A stretch of 64,000 bases of DNA from JBFIHF01 sp964411125 (GTDB lineage Bacteria; Myxococcota_A; Bradymonadia; Bradymonadales; Bradymonadaceae), in assembly GCA_964411125.1 (NCBI GenBank), contig CAYPJU010000025.1, positions 1 to 64,000 on the forward strand, written 5' to 3'. The notes beneath the pieces are model-generated. The model had not been told where the DNA came from. It ran no database searches and worked only from the letters and a program-made list of their open reading frames with translations. Shown here piece after piece: positions 37,086 to 46,031 of this stretch. Within the stretch, counting starts at the first letter, position 1; every line of letters starts with the position of its first letter. The translations under genes were made by a program, and so were the position numbers.

Positions 37086-37858
37086 CCGACCGAAATCGAA
37101 CGATCGCCGACGCTCTCTGGAATGCCCAACGGGACCGTACGCCGTGCCCGCCCCCTAGCTCTTCGCTCCAACTCGTCGACGAGGACGCTTACGCGGTGCA
37201 GCGAATCAACCTCGATCGGCGGCTCGACGCGGGAGCGCGGCTCGTCGGCTGGAAGGTCGGGCTCACGAGCGAAGCGATCCAGTCATGGCTCGGCGTGGAC
37301 GAGCCGGATTTCGGGGGGCTGCTCGACGACATGGCGGTGAACGACGGCGGCAGCGTCGAGACGTCGCGCCTCTTGCAGCCACGAGCCGAGGCAGAGGTGG
37401 CTTTCGTCCTGGGACGCGAACTCGAGGGCCCCGGATGCAGCGTGGCCGATGTCCTCGCCGCGACCGACTACCTCTTGCCCGCGATCGAGATCATCGCGTC
37501 GCGCGTAGCGGACTGGAAGATCACCTGGGCCGACACCGTGGCGGACAACGCCTCGAGCGGGATGTTCGTCCTCGGTTCGCGACCCGTCCCCGTCGCCGCC
37601 GTCGACCTGCGGCTCGCCGGAATGCGACTGGCGAAGAACGGGCGCACGGTCTCGACCGGAGCAGGGGCGGCGTGCCTCGGGAGCCCGGCCGTCGCTGTCG
37701 CCTGGCTCGCCAACAAGCTTGCGGAGATGGGGGAACGTCTACGCCCCGGAGCCATCGTCCTGTCCGGTGCACTCGGGCCCGTGACGAACGTCGCCCCGGG
37801 CGACTGGCTCGCCGCCGAAATTTCGGGTCTCGGTTCGGTGGGGTGCCGGTTTCGTTGA
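37082..37858 (+). CDS. 2-keto-4-pentenoate hydratase (MhpD family)
   Basis: A 258-residue cytoplasmic enzyme of the fumarylacetoacetase superfamily. GTG at 37082 overlaps the previous stop (GTGA). Family blocks include GWKVGLTS, the metal-binding EAEVAFVLGREL (Glu-x-Glu), YLLPAIEIIASR with a further Glu, and LGPVTNVAPGD near the end. Relatives hydrate 2-oxopent-4-enoate in meta-cleavage of aromatic compounds, but no other catechol pathway genes are near, so the substrate here is uncertain. It converges with a 4-bp gap on the SpoIID-like gene. Confidence 0.88.
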   Translation: MTDRNRTIADALWNAQRDRTPCPPPSSSLQLVDEDAYAVQRINLDRRLDAGARLVGWKVGLTSEAIQSWLGVDEPDFGGLLDDMAVNDGGSVETSRLLQPRAEAEVAFVLGRELEGPGCSVADVLAATDYLLPAIEIIASRVADWKITWADTVADNASSGMFVLGSRPVPVAAVDLRLAGMRLAKNGRTVSTGAGAACLGSPAVAVAWLANKLAEMGERLRPGAIVLSGALGPVTNVAPGDWLAAEISGLGSVGCRFR

Positions 37859-37862
37859 CGGT

Positions 37863-39158
37863 CTAGGGACGGCGTCGTCGCCGAGTCATCGGCAGCAGCC
37901 CGAACAGCAGGAAGAGACTCGTGGGGGCGATGTTACCGGACGTACTGCATCCCCCCTCGACGCCGGGTGAGGGGCCGACGAGCGCGGGGAGCCCCGACCC
38001 GTCCGGGGCTCCGGTTTCATCGTCGTCCATTTCGTCGCCGCCGTCGTCGCTTCCCCCATTGGTTTCGCCGGTTCCATTGTTCCCGACGGTCCCGTTGTTG
38101 CCGGCCGGGGGGATGTCGCACGCCGCGTTCACGCAGCCGTTCTGGCAGACCTCGGACATGCTCACTTCGCCGCCGACGCACGTCAGCAGCGTCGGCCCGT
38201 CGCAGAGCGCGCCGTCGGGCTGCCCGGCGCAGACCCCCATCGGGGGCGGAGCTGCGCACCCGCCCATCGCGCAGCCGAGCTCGCAAACTTCCGTCATTGC
38301 CGCCGCTCCGCCTGCGCAATCGATCCGGGTGTCGGCGTCGAAGCAGTGCGCTCCATCGCCGTTGTCGGTGCAGAACTGATCCTCCGGCGAGAGGATAGGT
38401 CCTCCCCCGCAGCGGCCGTCGGCCACCACGAGCTCGATGTCGTCGCCGTAGAAGAACTTGAATTGCTCCTGGTAGGGAACGCCCGCCGCGTCCAGGCACG
38501 TGTGGCCGTTCTGCGAAGCGCACCCTCGGTTGTGGGGGTTGCCCCGGCAGTCGGCCGGCGTGAAACCGAGGTTCGTCATGTCGATGTCGCAACCCGTCTT
38601 CCCGAGGTTGTACGTCACCCACCGCTGGGTGTTCGTCGGATCGTTGCCGCCGTTGGGCAGACACGACCCGTACGGGTCGCCCGCGTCCGGGTTCGGTGGG
38701 ATCGTCCCTGCGACGTAGAACGACGCGACGATCTGATTCTCCCACTGCAGATATTGCCCTTTCGTCGCGCGCGCCGCCTCGAAATGCTCCGGCTTCGGGC
38801 CGTTCGGCTGATAACTGCAGCTGTAGACCTGGTCCCCCTGACTGTTACTGATCGACGTCGCCCCCGCCACGAACAGCTTGTAGTAGAGGAACGAGCGTGC
38901 CTCCACCGCCTGAGCCTTCAACCCCTCGGGCCCGGCGTTGGGGTTCTCGCACGAGACGACCCCGGGGATGTATGCCTCCTCGACGTCGACCATGCCGACA
39001 CCCTCGACGTTCACCTGGCAGGGAGCCTCGAGGTAGTAGATCTGCTTGCGGAACCCCGGGCCCTCGCTCGGGTCGTCCGTGGACGTCTGCAAGGGTTCGC
39101 CGCACGCGACCAGCGAACCGGTAGTGAGGAGTGCGAGCAAGATTCTGGAGTTCGCCAC
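37863..39158 (-). CDS. SpoIID/LytB-like protein with MYXO-CTERM-like tail
   Basis: A 431-residue exported protein; GTG at 39158 (ANSRILLALL) gives a signal peptide with lipobox VAC. The segment EEAYIPGVVSCENPNAGPEG followed by LKAQAVEARSFLYY is the hallmark of SpoIID/LytB amidase-enhancer domains, which cut glycan from denuded peptidoglycan. After it comes a Cys-rich region with two MTEVCELGC/MSEVCQNGC modules, an NNG linker and an acidic stretch. The protein ends with GGC, one hydrophobic helix and RRRRRP, the layout of MYXO-CTERM surface-sorting tails. Having both an N-terminal lipobox and a C-terminal tag is unusual; only one may be used. Start less sure because no ribosome site is visible. 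Confidence 0.85.
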   Translation of the reverse strand: MANSRILLALLTTGSLVACGEPLQTSTDDPSEGPGFRKQIYYLEAPCQVNVEGVGMVDVEEAYIPGVVSCENPNAGPEGLKAQAVEARSFLYYKLFVAGATSISNSQGDQVYSCSYQPNGPKPEHFEAARATKGQYLQWENQIVASFYVAGTIPPNPDAGDPYGSCLPNGGNDPTNTQRWVTYNLGKTGCDIDMTNLGFTPADCRGNPHNRGCASQNGHTCLDAAGVPYQEQFKFFYGDDIELVVADGRCGGGPILSPEDQFCTDNGDGAHCFDADTRIDCAGGAAAMTEVCELGCAMGGCAAPPPMGVCAGQPDGALCDGPTLLTCVGGEVSMSEVCQNGCVNAACDIPPAGNNGTVGNNGTGETNGGSDDGGDEMDDDETGAPDGSGLPALVGPSPGVEGGCSTSGNIAPTSLFLLFGLLPMTRRRRRP

Positions 39159-39280
39159 GGGGCCGTCCGAGGTCGTTGGGGTCGTATCGATGTAGTGAAA
39201 AGTATGACGACCCCGCCCCCCTGATTCAATCTCGATCCCCAACCTTCAGCGGATGTCAGGGGGGCTACGCGGCCCCGACC

Positions 39281-40435
39281 CTAGAAGACGACTTGCTTCT
39301 TCTTCGGTTTGCCCTTGGAGGGCTTCTTGGTGACGAGCATGTCGCAGTCGACGCCGCCGCCGGCGCCCGCTTCTTCGAACGCTTTGACCGCCCAGGCGCC
39401 CCACGAATCACCCGCCTTCTGGCGCTCGATCACGAACTGGTACTGGCCGCACAGTTCCGGTGCGTCTTCGAACTGGTTGTCGGCCGACCGCTTTCCGCAG
39501 ACGTATCCGGTGAACCGCTCCATCGAGACGTCCCCCTTCTTGTCCGTCTTGATCTCCGAGGCGATCTGAACCTCTTTCGCCCCGACCGTCTTCAGCTTCT
39601 CACCGAGGACGTCGTCCGCGATCTTCGACTCTTTCTTGGCCGACTTTCCGCGGGGGCAGGGGATCCCGACCGAGCCGAACGCGTAGCCGACGAAGCGTCC
39701 CGACTTTCGAGCCGCGTCGATGCGGTCCTTCGCGGACGAGAGTTCGGCGGCGAGCGCATCGATCTCTGGCGCCTGTCCGGTGGACATCGCTTCCACCAGC
39801 GGCGGGTTGCCCTTTGCGTTGGCGACGAGCTCGTCGAAACGCCCGCCGGTCTTCTGGATCGTGTCGATCCGTTCCTCCAGCTCGTTCAGCGTCGTCATCG
39901 CGACCGCGTAGTCGTCCACGATCTCTTGCGGGACGGGCTGTTTGTTCGCGAAGTGAACCCCGACCTTCTCCTGGAAGCGGTCCATCTCCTTCTCGACCTC
40001 GATCAGTTTCGGCTCCAGCTCGTCGTACTGAAACTGCGTCTCCTCCAGCCACGGCTCGATCGTCGCTTCCCAGGCGTTGATCACCGCCAGTTGCTGGGTG
40101 TCGTCGTAGTCGAGGCACGATTCGAGCTCCCGCAGTTCGAGCTCCGCCGCTCCCCCTTCGAAGCACATCTCGTAGTCGCCATGCCCCCCGACTTGCTGCT
40201 TGAGCTCTTTGACCTTCGCGGGATGGTTTCCGAAGAAGGTCGTCATGTCCCGCATCGAAAACTGAGACGGGTTCTCGATGTGCTGCTTGTAGGACTCGCA
40301 GTACGGCTCCCACGCGTTGGCGCGGAACTGACCGAACGACGAACTCGTCCCGCAGCGCTTGTTGTACGAGGCGCACCCCACGTAGAGCAGCGGGATGCAT
40401 CCGACGAGACAGAGGGCGAGCGCTTTCTTCTTCAT
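39281..40435 (-). CDS. Coiled-coil lipoprotein of unknown function
   Basis: A 384-residue protein with lipobox VGC (start at 40435, MKKKALA). Residues 100-270 are strongly helical with heptad-like runs (LIEVEKEMDRFQEKV, LNELEERIDTIQK, ALAAELSSAKDRIDAARK), indicating a coiled coil. Cysteines at the N-terminal part, in IPCPRG and in VCGKR suggest disulphides. The C-terminus is Lys-rich and ends KKKQVVF. It starts 32 bp after the PCMT-GspE fusion stop and is probably in the same operon, so it could be an envelope partner of the pilus-type machinery; that is inference. Confidence 0.78.
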   Translation of the reverse strand: MKKKALALCLVGCIPLLYVGCASYNKRCGTSSSFGQFRANAWEPYCESYKQHIENPSQFSMRDMTTFFGNHPAKVKELKQQVGGHGDYEMCFEGGAAELELRELESCLDYDDTQQLAVINAWEATIEPWLEETQFQYDELEPKLIEVEKEMDRFQEKVGVHFANKQPVPQEIVDDYAVAMTTLNELEERIDTIQKTGGRFDELVANAKGNPPLVEAMSTGQAPEIDALAAELSSAKDRIDAARKSGRFVGYAFGSVGIPCPRGKSAKKESKIADDVLGEKLKTVGAKEVQIASEIKTDKKGDVSMERFTGYVCGKRSADNQFEDAPELCGQYQFVIERQKAGDSWGAWAVKAFEEAGAGGGVDCDMLVTKKPSKGKPKKKQVVF

Positions 40436-40467
40436 GCTGTGCTCCAGATACGGCAAACGCGCGGACT

Positions 40468-42663
40468 TCAGGTCCAACGCGGGATCCAGCGTAGTTCTTC
40501 CTGCGGGATGATCCCAGACTTCACGAAACGGGCCCCGGTATCGAGCATCGCGGTCGTCCCTGCGTTGACCGAGGCGGCATGCAGCGCTTCCGCGGTCGCC
40601 GACTGCGAGATCGCCGCGCGAACCGCGGCGTCGACCGGGAGGTATTCGGTCACCGGGATGCGGCCGTGCGTGCCGTGATCGTTGCAGTGCTCGCATCCCG
40701 CGCCCTCGAATGCGATGAGGTCGTCGGGGGCGTCCGAACCGAAGACCTCCCGAACCAACTTCTCGTCGACCTCGGTGCGCTCACGGCACTCGGTGCAGAC
40801 CCGTTTCGCCAGCCGTTGCGCGACGACCGAAACCACTTCGCCAGCGATCGCGTTCGGCGAGATGCCGAGCTCGAGCAGGCGCAGGATGCCGTCTACCGCG
40901 ACGCGTCCGGGGACCGAGGCGAAGACCAGATGACCCGCCCGCGATGCCCGGATCGCCTGACGCGCTATCTCGTCGGTCACGATCTCCCCGATGTGCAGGA
41001 CGTCCGCGTCTCCCGTGATCGCCGTCTCGATCGCGTCGTAAATCCGAAACGCGCCGCGGTCGATGCGGTACTGATGCACGCCTCGCAGAGAGAACGTCAC
41101 GGGGTGTTCGACCGCCACGATCTTGCGACCACCCCCCTGCGCGATCTGCTGCAAAAAAGCGTAGAGCGTCGTCGAGCGACCCGAGGACGCCGGGCCCACC
41201 ACGAGGACGATCCCCGACCGTCGTTCGAGATCGCGTTTCAGCGCCGCCGTGGTGTCGGTCGTGAAGCCGAGCTCGTCGATCGCCATCACCCGCGCCGATT
41301 GCGGCAGCAACCGCAGGCTGATCGCCTCGCCGTACACCGTCGGAACGGTGCGCGCCTGGATGTCGAAGACGCGGTCGTCGACGCGGCGCTGGAAATGCCC
41401 CGTCTGAGGACGACGTCGGTCCGAGCGATCCAGACGACCGCTCACCTTCACCAGCTCGAGGATTCCCTGCATCAGGTCCTTGTCGACGGCGAAGTCGGTG
41501 CGGGGCCGGATCTCCCCGTCGATCCTGAAGTTGACGTCGATGGCGTCCTCGAACCGCTCGAAGTGGATGTCACTCGCGCGCGAATCGATCGCCTCGCGGA
41601 TGATGTTCTCGAAGTAGGCGATCGTGTCCGCGTCGAACGTCGGCTCTTCCTTCTCTTCGTCGTCGTCTTTCGCTTTGGCGCCGAACTCCCCGCGATCGAT
41701 CGCTGCCCACGCAATGCCATAGTCGGTCGGCGTGATCAGGTGGAGATCGATCGAATGCAGCCCCATCGCGTAGGCGAGCTCGGAAGCATCGTTACGAGGG
41801 TCGGTCGTCACGGCGTGGAGCATGCCGTCGCGGTTGTGGACCGGGATCAAGCGGTTGTGGTTCAGAAACGCCTTCGGGTACTCCCGCAGGATCTCGGGCA
41901 TGAAGCCTTCGAGCACTTCCTTGGAAGTGACGAGCCGCATGTCGTTCTGGTGCGCCAGCGCGTTGTAGATGTCCGCCTCCTCGACGTACTGCCCTTCGAT
42001 CAGGGCCTCGCCGAGCCGCTTCCCTTTGACGTCCGCTTCGAGCGCCGCCATCTCGACGTCGCTGCGCTCGACCACGCCCATCTCGACGAGGATGTCTCCC
42101 AGAAGGGGCGCGACCTTGAGGTCTCCCAGGCTCTCCTCGCGGAACGTGTCTTCGTCGACGCGTTTCATGCGCACGAGATGTTGGGTGCGGCCCTGGCCGA
42201 TCGGAGCGACCAGGTGGCCCCCGTGCTTGAGTCGTTTCGCGAGCCGCTGGGGCAGTTTCACCATCCCCGCCGAGACGAGGATCGCGTCGTAGGGGGCGCT
42301 CTTCGTGTACTGTTTCAGATTGGCTCCGTAGAGCACCTGGACATTCTTGTAGCCCAGCGACTGAAGACGTTGTTGGGCTTCCTTCGCGAGGTCCATGTCA
42401 CGCTCCACCGTGAACACCGCCTGGCACATGCGGCTCAGGACCGCCGCGGCGTATCCCGCGCCGGTTCCCACGAGGAGAACGGAAGCGTCCGGTTCGACCT
42501 CCAACGCTTCGATCATCTTGGCGGCGACCTCGGGCGAAAGCGGCGTCGCGCCCCCTCCCTCGAAGCGTTCCCGAGGAACCACACTCATCGCCTCCAGAAT
42601 CTTCGGGTGGGAGATCCCCCGTCGTACGAGCCAGTCCACGTCCGTCTTCTTCTGCTCCGCCAC
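40468..42663 (-). CDS. PCMT-like methyltransferase fused to degenerate GspE/PilB ATPase
   Basis: A 731-residue fusion. GTG at 42663 follows GAGGG. Residues 1-190 resemble protein-L-isoaspartate methyltransferase: VVPRERF, then the SAM motif VLLVGTGAGYAAAVL at 62-76, FTVERD and APYDAILVSAG; the usual substrate loop before motif I is shortened. Residues 190-300 are a MshEN/GspE N-terminal domain. Residues 345-731 are a secretion-type ATPase with the ASDIHFER helix and the tetracysteine zinc site (CTEC and CEHC at about 623-660). Its catalytic motifs are altered: Walker A reads GPASSGRS with Arg for the essential Lys, and the His box reads GHLVFASVPG without its second His. The Walker B Glu (HIGEI) is kept. 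It may bind nucleotide poorly and act as a regulatory or structural subunit. It diverges from the FHA gene. Confidence 0.88.
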   Translation of the reverse strand: MAEQKKTDVDWLVRRGISHPKILEAMSVVPRERFEGGGATPLSPEVAAKMIEALEVEPDASVLLVGTGAGYAAAVLSRMCQAVFTVERDMDLAKEAQQRLQSLGYKNVQVLYGANLKQYTKSAPYDAILVSAGMVKLPQRLAKRLKHGGHLVAPIGQGRTQHLVRMKRVDEDTFREESLGDLKVAPLLGDILVEMGVVERSDVEMAALEADVKGKRLGEALIEGQYVEEADIYNALAHQNDMRLVTSKEVLEGFMPEILREYPKAFLNHNRLIPVHNRDGMLHAVTTDPRNDASELAYAMGLHSIDLHLITPTDYGIAWAAIDRGEFGAKAKDDDEEKEEPTFDADTIAYFENIIREAIDSRASDIHFERFEDAIDVNFRIDGEIRPRTDFAVDKDLMQGILELVKVSGRLDRSDRRRPQTGHFQRRVDDRVFDIQARTVPTVYGEAISLRLLPQSARVMAIDELGFTTDTTAALKRDLERRSGIVLVVGPASSGRSTTLYAFLQQIAQGGGRKIVAVEHPVTFSLRGVHQYRIDRGAFRIYDAIETAITGDADVLHIGEIVTDEIARQAIRASRAGHLVFASVPGRVAVDGILRLLELGISPNAIAGEVVSVVAQRLAKRVCTECRERTEVDEKLVREVFGSDAPDDLIAFEGAGCEHCNDHGTHGRIPVTEYLPVDAAVRAAISQSATAEALHAASVNAGTTAMLDTGARFVKSGIIPQEELRWIPRWT

Positions 42664-42868
42664 GCTACCCTCACATGTCGATTCTTTTGGCAAATACGCG
42701 GTATAGCGTGACGGTGCGGGGGGCGCAACAATCGGTAGGGAGAGGCTCTCCACATTGGAGGGCCGCGACGGTGATGACACCCGTTTCGTCCTCGCCAGGT
42801 GGCGACGGAAGGCTTGCGCCGGTTCTGCGCGTCTGACAGACTTACCGTGTCACGCTGCGGAATTTCCG

Positions 42869-43354
42869 ATGTCCGACGACCAATTCGTACCACCCTCTCT
42901 CGAGGAAACTTCGGACGGCACCCACGAAGTATCGACCGAGAACTTGTGGGATGTGATGGGCCGGCCTGCCGTGATGGCAGTGATCGCCGGGCCCGCCGAC
43001 GGGAGGTCGGTGCGCCTGCTCGATCTGCCGATCGTGGTGGGACGCTCGCGGGATCTGGCGGATTTCGCCATCGACGACGCGGGGATGTCGAAGCGCCATT
43101 TCCAGATCTTCAGCGACCGCGACACCCTCGTCATCCAGGACCTGCAGAGCTCCAATGGTACGCTCCTCAACGGAGCGGCCGTGGATCGTGCCCCTCTCAA
43201 GCACGGAGACACGGTGGGGGCGGGCTCCAGCCTGATGCAGTTCGTGGCCCTGCGTCCTCCCCCGGATCAACCCAAACCGTCGACCTCTGCGCCCTCTGCG
43301 CCCCCCCGCAAGCGGTCGAAGACCGATCCGGGGATGTCGACCGACGAAGACTAG
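42869..43354 (+). CDS. FHA domain protein
   Basis: A 161-residue cytoplasmic protein with ATG at 42869. Residues 40-125 form a forkhead-associated domain that binds phosphothreonine: VVGRSRD, SKRHFQIF and SSNGTLLNG supply the Arg, Ser/His and Asn contacts. The N-terminal 35 residues are acidic with possible phosphorylation sites, and the C-terminus is Pro/Ser/Lys-rich and disordered. It lies divergently from the PCMT-GspE fusion and 99 bp before pilT, so it may link a Ser/Thr kinase signal to the pilus-type apparatus; no kinase is in the window. Confidence 0.9.
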   Translation: MSDDQFVPPSLEETSDGTHEVSTENLWDVMGRPAVMAVIAGPADGRSVRLLDLPIVVGRSRDLADFAIDDAGMSKRHFQIFSDRDTLVIQDLQSSNGTLLNGAAVDRAPLKHGDTVGAGSSLMQFVALRPPPDQPKPSTSAPSAPPRKRSKTDPGMSTDED

Positions 43355-43453
43355 CCTCGCGCTCCACAGGGCCCCCGACGGGCGTGACAAGCGATCGAAA
43401 ACGAGTGTAGGCTGTTGCGAGGCACTCCCGACTCTCTAGCGAGGCGTTGCACC

Positions 43454-44626
43454 ATGTCCGACATGGAGCTCAACAAGATTCTGCAGGTCGCCGTGAAAGG
43501 CGGCGCCAGCGACATCCACATCAAGGCCGGCCTGCCGCCGATCTTCCGTGTCGATGGAGCGCTTCTTCCGCTGCGCGACGCGAAGCGCCTGAGCCCCGAG
43601 GACATCGGCAAGATGGCCGCGGGCATCATGAACAAGATGCAGCGCGACCAGTTCCAGAAGACGCTCGACGTCGACCTCTCCTACGGAGTACCCGGCGTCG
43701 GGCGATTCCGTGTGAACTGCTTCCAGCAGCGAGGCTCGATCGGGCTCGTCTTCCGCGTCATTCCGTTCAAAGTGAAATCGGTCGAAGAGCTCCTCTTGCC
43801 GGAGGTGATCCGCAATCTATCCGAAGAACGACGCGGCCTCATCCTCGTCACGGGCGCCACCGGTTCGGGCAAGTCGACGACGCTCGCCGCGATGGTCGAC
43901 TACATCAACAGCACCCGGACCGACCACATCGTCACGATCGAGGACCCGATCGAGTTCCTGATCCGCGACAAGAAGAGCATCATCAACCAGCGTGAGATCG
44001 GCAACGACACCAGTGGGTTCGCACGTGCCCTCAAAGCCGGACTGCGTCAGGACCCCGACGTCATCATGGTCGGCGAGATGCGTGACCTCGAGACGATCGA
44101 GATCGCGATGATGGCGGCCGAGACGGGCCACCTCGTCATGTCGACGTTGCACACCGTCGATGCCGCCGAGTCGGTAAACCGTATCGTCGCTGCTTTCCCC
44201 CCGCACCAGCGCGAAGCAGCTCGCTACCAGTTCGCGAACTTGTTCAAAGGCGTCGTGTCACAGCGACTCATCCCGCGTGCCGACGGCAAGGGGCGTGTGC
44301 CTGCCGTCGAGGTCATGTTGGCGACCGCGCGCATCCGCGAACTCATCCTCGACGCCGCGACCCCGCGGACCGTCACCGAGAACATCGCCAAGGGCCACAT
44401 CTCCTACGGGATGCAGACCTTCGACCAGTCACTGATGAACCTGTTGCAGAACGGCTACATCACCTACGAAGAAGCCCTGACGCAGTCGACGAGCCCGGAC
44501 GATTTCGCGCTGCGCGTCAGCGGCATCGCGTCCGCCGAGAACGACGCAGCCTGGACCGACTTCGAGCGCGAAGGGGGCGACGGTGACGACTTCGACCTCG
44601 ACGAGTTCGAGATCGACCGCTTCTGA
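43454..44626 (+). CDS. pilT: PilT/PilU-type twitching motility ATPase
   Basis: Hexameric ATPase that depolymerises type IV pili at the inner membrane. The 390-residue protein has the GGASDIHIKAG N-terminal PAS-like segment, Walker A GATGSGKST near residue 134, Asp box IEDPIEF, Walker B DPDVIMVGEMRDLET, and the His box GHLVMSTLHT, all intact in contrast to the fusion ATPase nearby. The AIRNLIRE retraction motif appears changed to ARIRELI. The C-terminus is a 30-residue acidic extension (GDGDDFDLDEFEIDRF). ATG at 43454; the in-frame start at 43415 adds nothing homologous. No pilin genes are in the window. Confidence 0.95.
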   Translation: MSDMELNKILQVAVKGGASDIHIKAGLPPIFRVDGALLPLRDAKRLSPEDIGKMAAGIMNKMQRDQFQKTLDVDLSYGVPGVGRFRVNCFQQRGSIGLVFRVIPFKVKSVEELLLPEVIRNLSEERRGLILVTGATGSGKSTTLAAMVDYINSTRTDHIVTIEDPIEFLIRDKKSIINQREIGNDTSGFARALKAGLRQDPDVIMVGEMRDLETIEIAMMAAETGHLVMSTLHTVDAAESVNRIVAAFPPHQREAARYQFANLFKGVVSQRLIPRADGKGRVPAVEVMLATARIRELILDAATPRTVTENIAKGHISYGMQTFDQSLMNLLQNGYITYEEALTQSTSPDDFALRVSGIASAENDAAWTDFEREGGDGDDFDLDEFEIDRF

Positions 44627-44715
44627 CGGCCTCTCCTTTTGACGGACGATCGGCGCCGCGACGGCATCCGCGCTACGCGGTTGGCCGCCTCGCAGCCATC
44701 GGGTAGGGTCGCTCC

Positions 44716-45939
44716 ATGCAGTACGCCCGCACGACCGGCTTCGCCGCCTTTCTCTTCGTCGTTCTCCTCCCGCTGATGGCCTGGGGACAGACCCGCGTCG
44801 TCGTCTTCGAGGTCGACGGCTACACCGAACGGCTGGAGGCCTCGCTCGCCGAGATTCCGGGGGTCGAGGTTCGCTCGCAGAGCTGGTTCGTCGACCAGGT
44901 ACGGGACGCCGGGAAGAAGCCTTCGAAGATCACCGAGCGCGACGGCGACCTGCGCTTCGTCATGGCGGCGGGCGGGATCGCCCACATCGTCGGCGTGAAG
45001 CCTGCGGGGAGCGTATGGGAGGTGTTCTTCTTCGACGACGACGGCACGGAGTCGAAGAAGTTCGAGCTCGACCGCCCCGGTAAAGAACTGTCGATGGACG
45101 ACGTCGTCGCGATTCGTCGTACCTTCGCCGCCCACATCGGTGTCGAACTTCCCCCCGAAAACCCTGCCGAACCCCGGGCGAGCGCTCCGGTCGAGACACC
45201 GGCGCGGGTGGAGAAACCGGAGAGAGCCGACGTCGTCGTCGAGGCCGAGGAAGAGGCACCCGTCGAAGACGAGGTGGAACCCGGCGAGCCCGGTCGGTTC
45301 CGAGCGCGGGCTTCGGGTGGCGTCATCAAGCGCGATCTCTCCGTCGCCGGGACCAACGGCGCGATCTTGACGTTTCGTTCCGCCTTCTACCCGGGCGGTC
45401 GCGTCGGCTTCGAAGTCCGCGATCTCGTGGGACCCGTGGGGCTTGCGGTGGACGGGGCCTTCGGCTCGGACAGTATCACGACCGAAGACGGCGCCGTCTC
45501 CGTGCTCCATCTCGAGGCGGGGGTCGACCTGGTCTTCGGCATCGGGGACTTTCGGCTCGGCGTCGGCGCCCGGCACGTCCGATTCGACCTCGCCGACAAC
45601 CCCGCGCTCGCTTCGATGGACACGACCTACGTCCACCTCGGTGCGGCGCACTCCGTGCGGCTTGCCACGTCACTTCGGATCGACAGCGTCCTCGACCTAT
45701 ATCCGTACGGATTTCCGGGGTCGCAGAAGCCACTCTTCGGCGAATCCGCACTGACCTACGGTTTTGGCGGTGACCTGCGGCTCGTCTACGAAATCACGCG
45801 GTCGTTCGGGCTCGGCGGCGGCATCTGGTTTCGCTCGACGCGCGCCGACTACTCCGGAACCGGCACCGCCGATTTCGTGGACGCGCGGGCATTCGAGCTT
45901 GTTTGGGCCCCCGATCTGGGCGTAACGTTTTCCTTCTGA
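44716..45939 (+). CDS. Exported protein with C-terminal outer-membrane barrel
   Basis: A 407-residue protein with a signal peptide ending AWGQ. Residues 25-140 form a small alpha/beta domain (RVVVFEVDGYTERLEASL), similar in style to the Asp-rich N-terminal domains of myxobacterial outer-membrane proteins. A Pro/Glu/Val-rich linker (145-190) follows. The rest alternates amphipathic strands and ends in VTFSF, the aromatic C-terminal signature of outer-membrane barrels. No specific family recognised. It stands 89 bp after pilT and could be expressed with it or alone. Confidence 0.8.
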   Translation: MQYARTTGFAAFLFVVLLPLMAWGQTRVVVFEVDGYTERLEASLAEIPGVEVRSQSWFVDQVRDAGKKPSKITERDGDLRFVMAAGGIAHIVGVKPAGSVWEVFFFDDDGTESKKFELDRPGKELSMDDVVAIRRTFAAHIGVELPPENPAEPRASAPVETPARVEKPERADVVVEAEEEAPVEDEVEPGEPGRFRARASGGVIKRDLSVAGTNGAILTFRSAFYPGGRVGFEVRDLVGPVGLAVDGAFGSDSITTEDGAVSVLHLEAGVDLVFGIGDFRLGVGARHVRFDLADNPALASMDTTYVHLGAAHSVRLATSLRIDSVLDLYPYGFPGSQKPLFGESALTYGFGGDLRLVYEITRSFGLGGGIWFRSTRADYSGTGTADFVDARAFELVWAPDLGVTFSF

Positions 45940-46031
45940 ACCCGTGCGGCATCGCATCGCAACCGGTGGTTTTCTGTCGGCGCGAGGCGTTGTATGCTGC
46001 GTCACCCGATTCCTGATTCGAGGCTGATGCT

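Noticed and set aside
40579..42711. 710-residue plus-strand frame
   Set aside because: Mirror of the PCMT-GspE fusion; His/Arg/Val-rich composition typical of antisense shadows.
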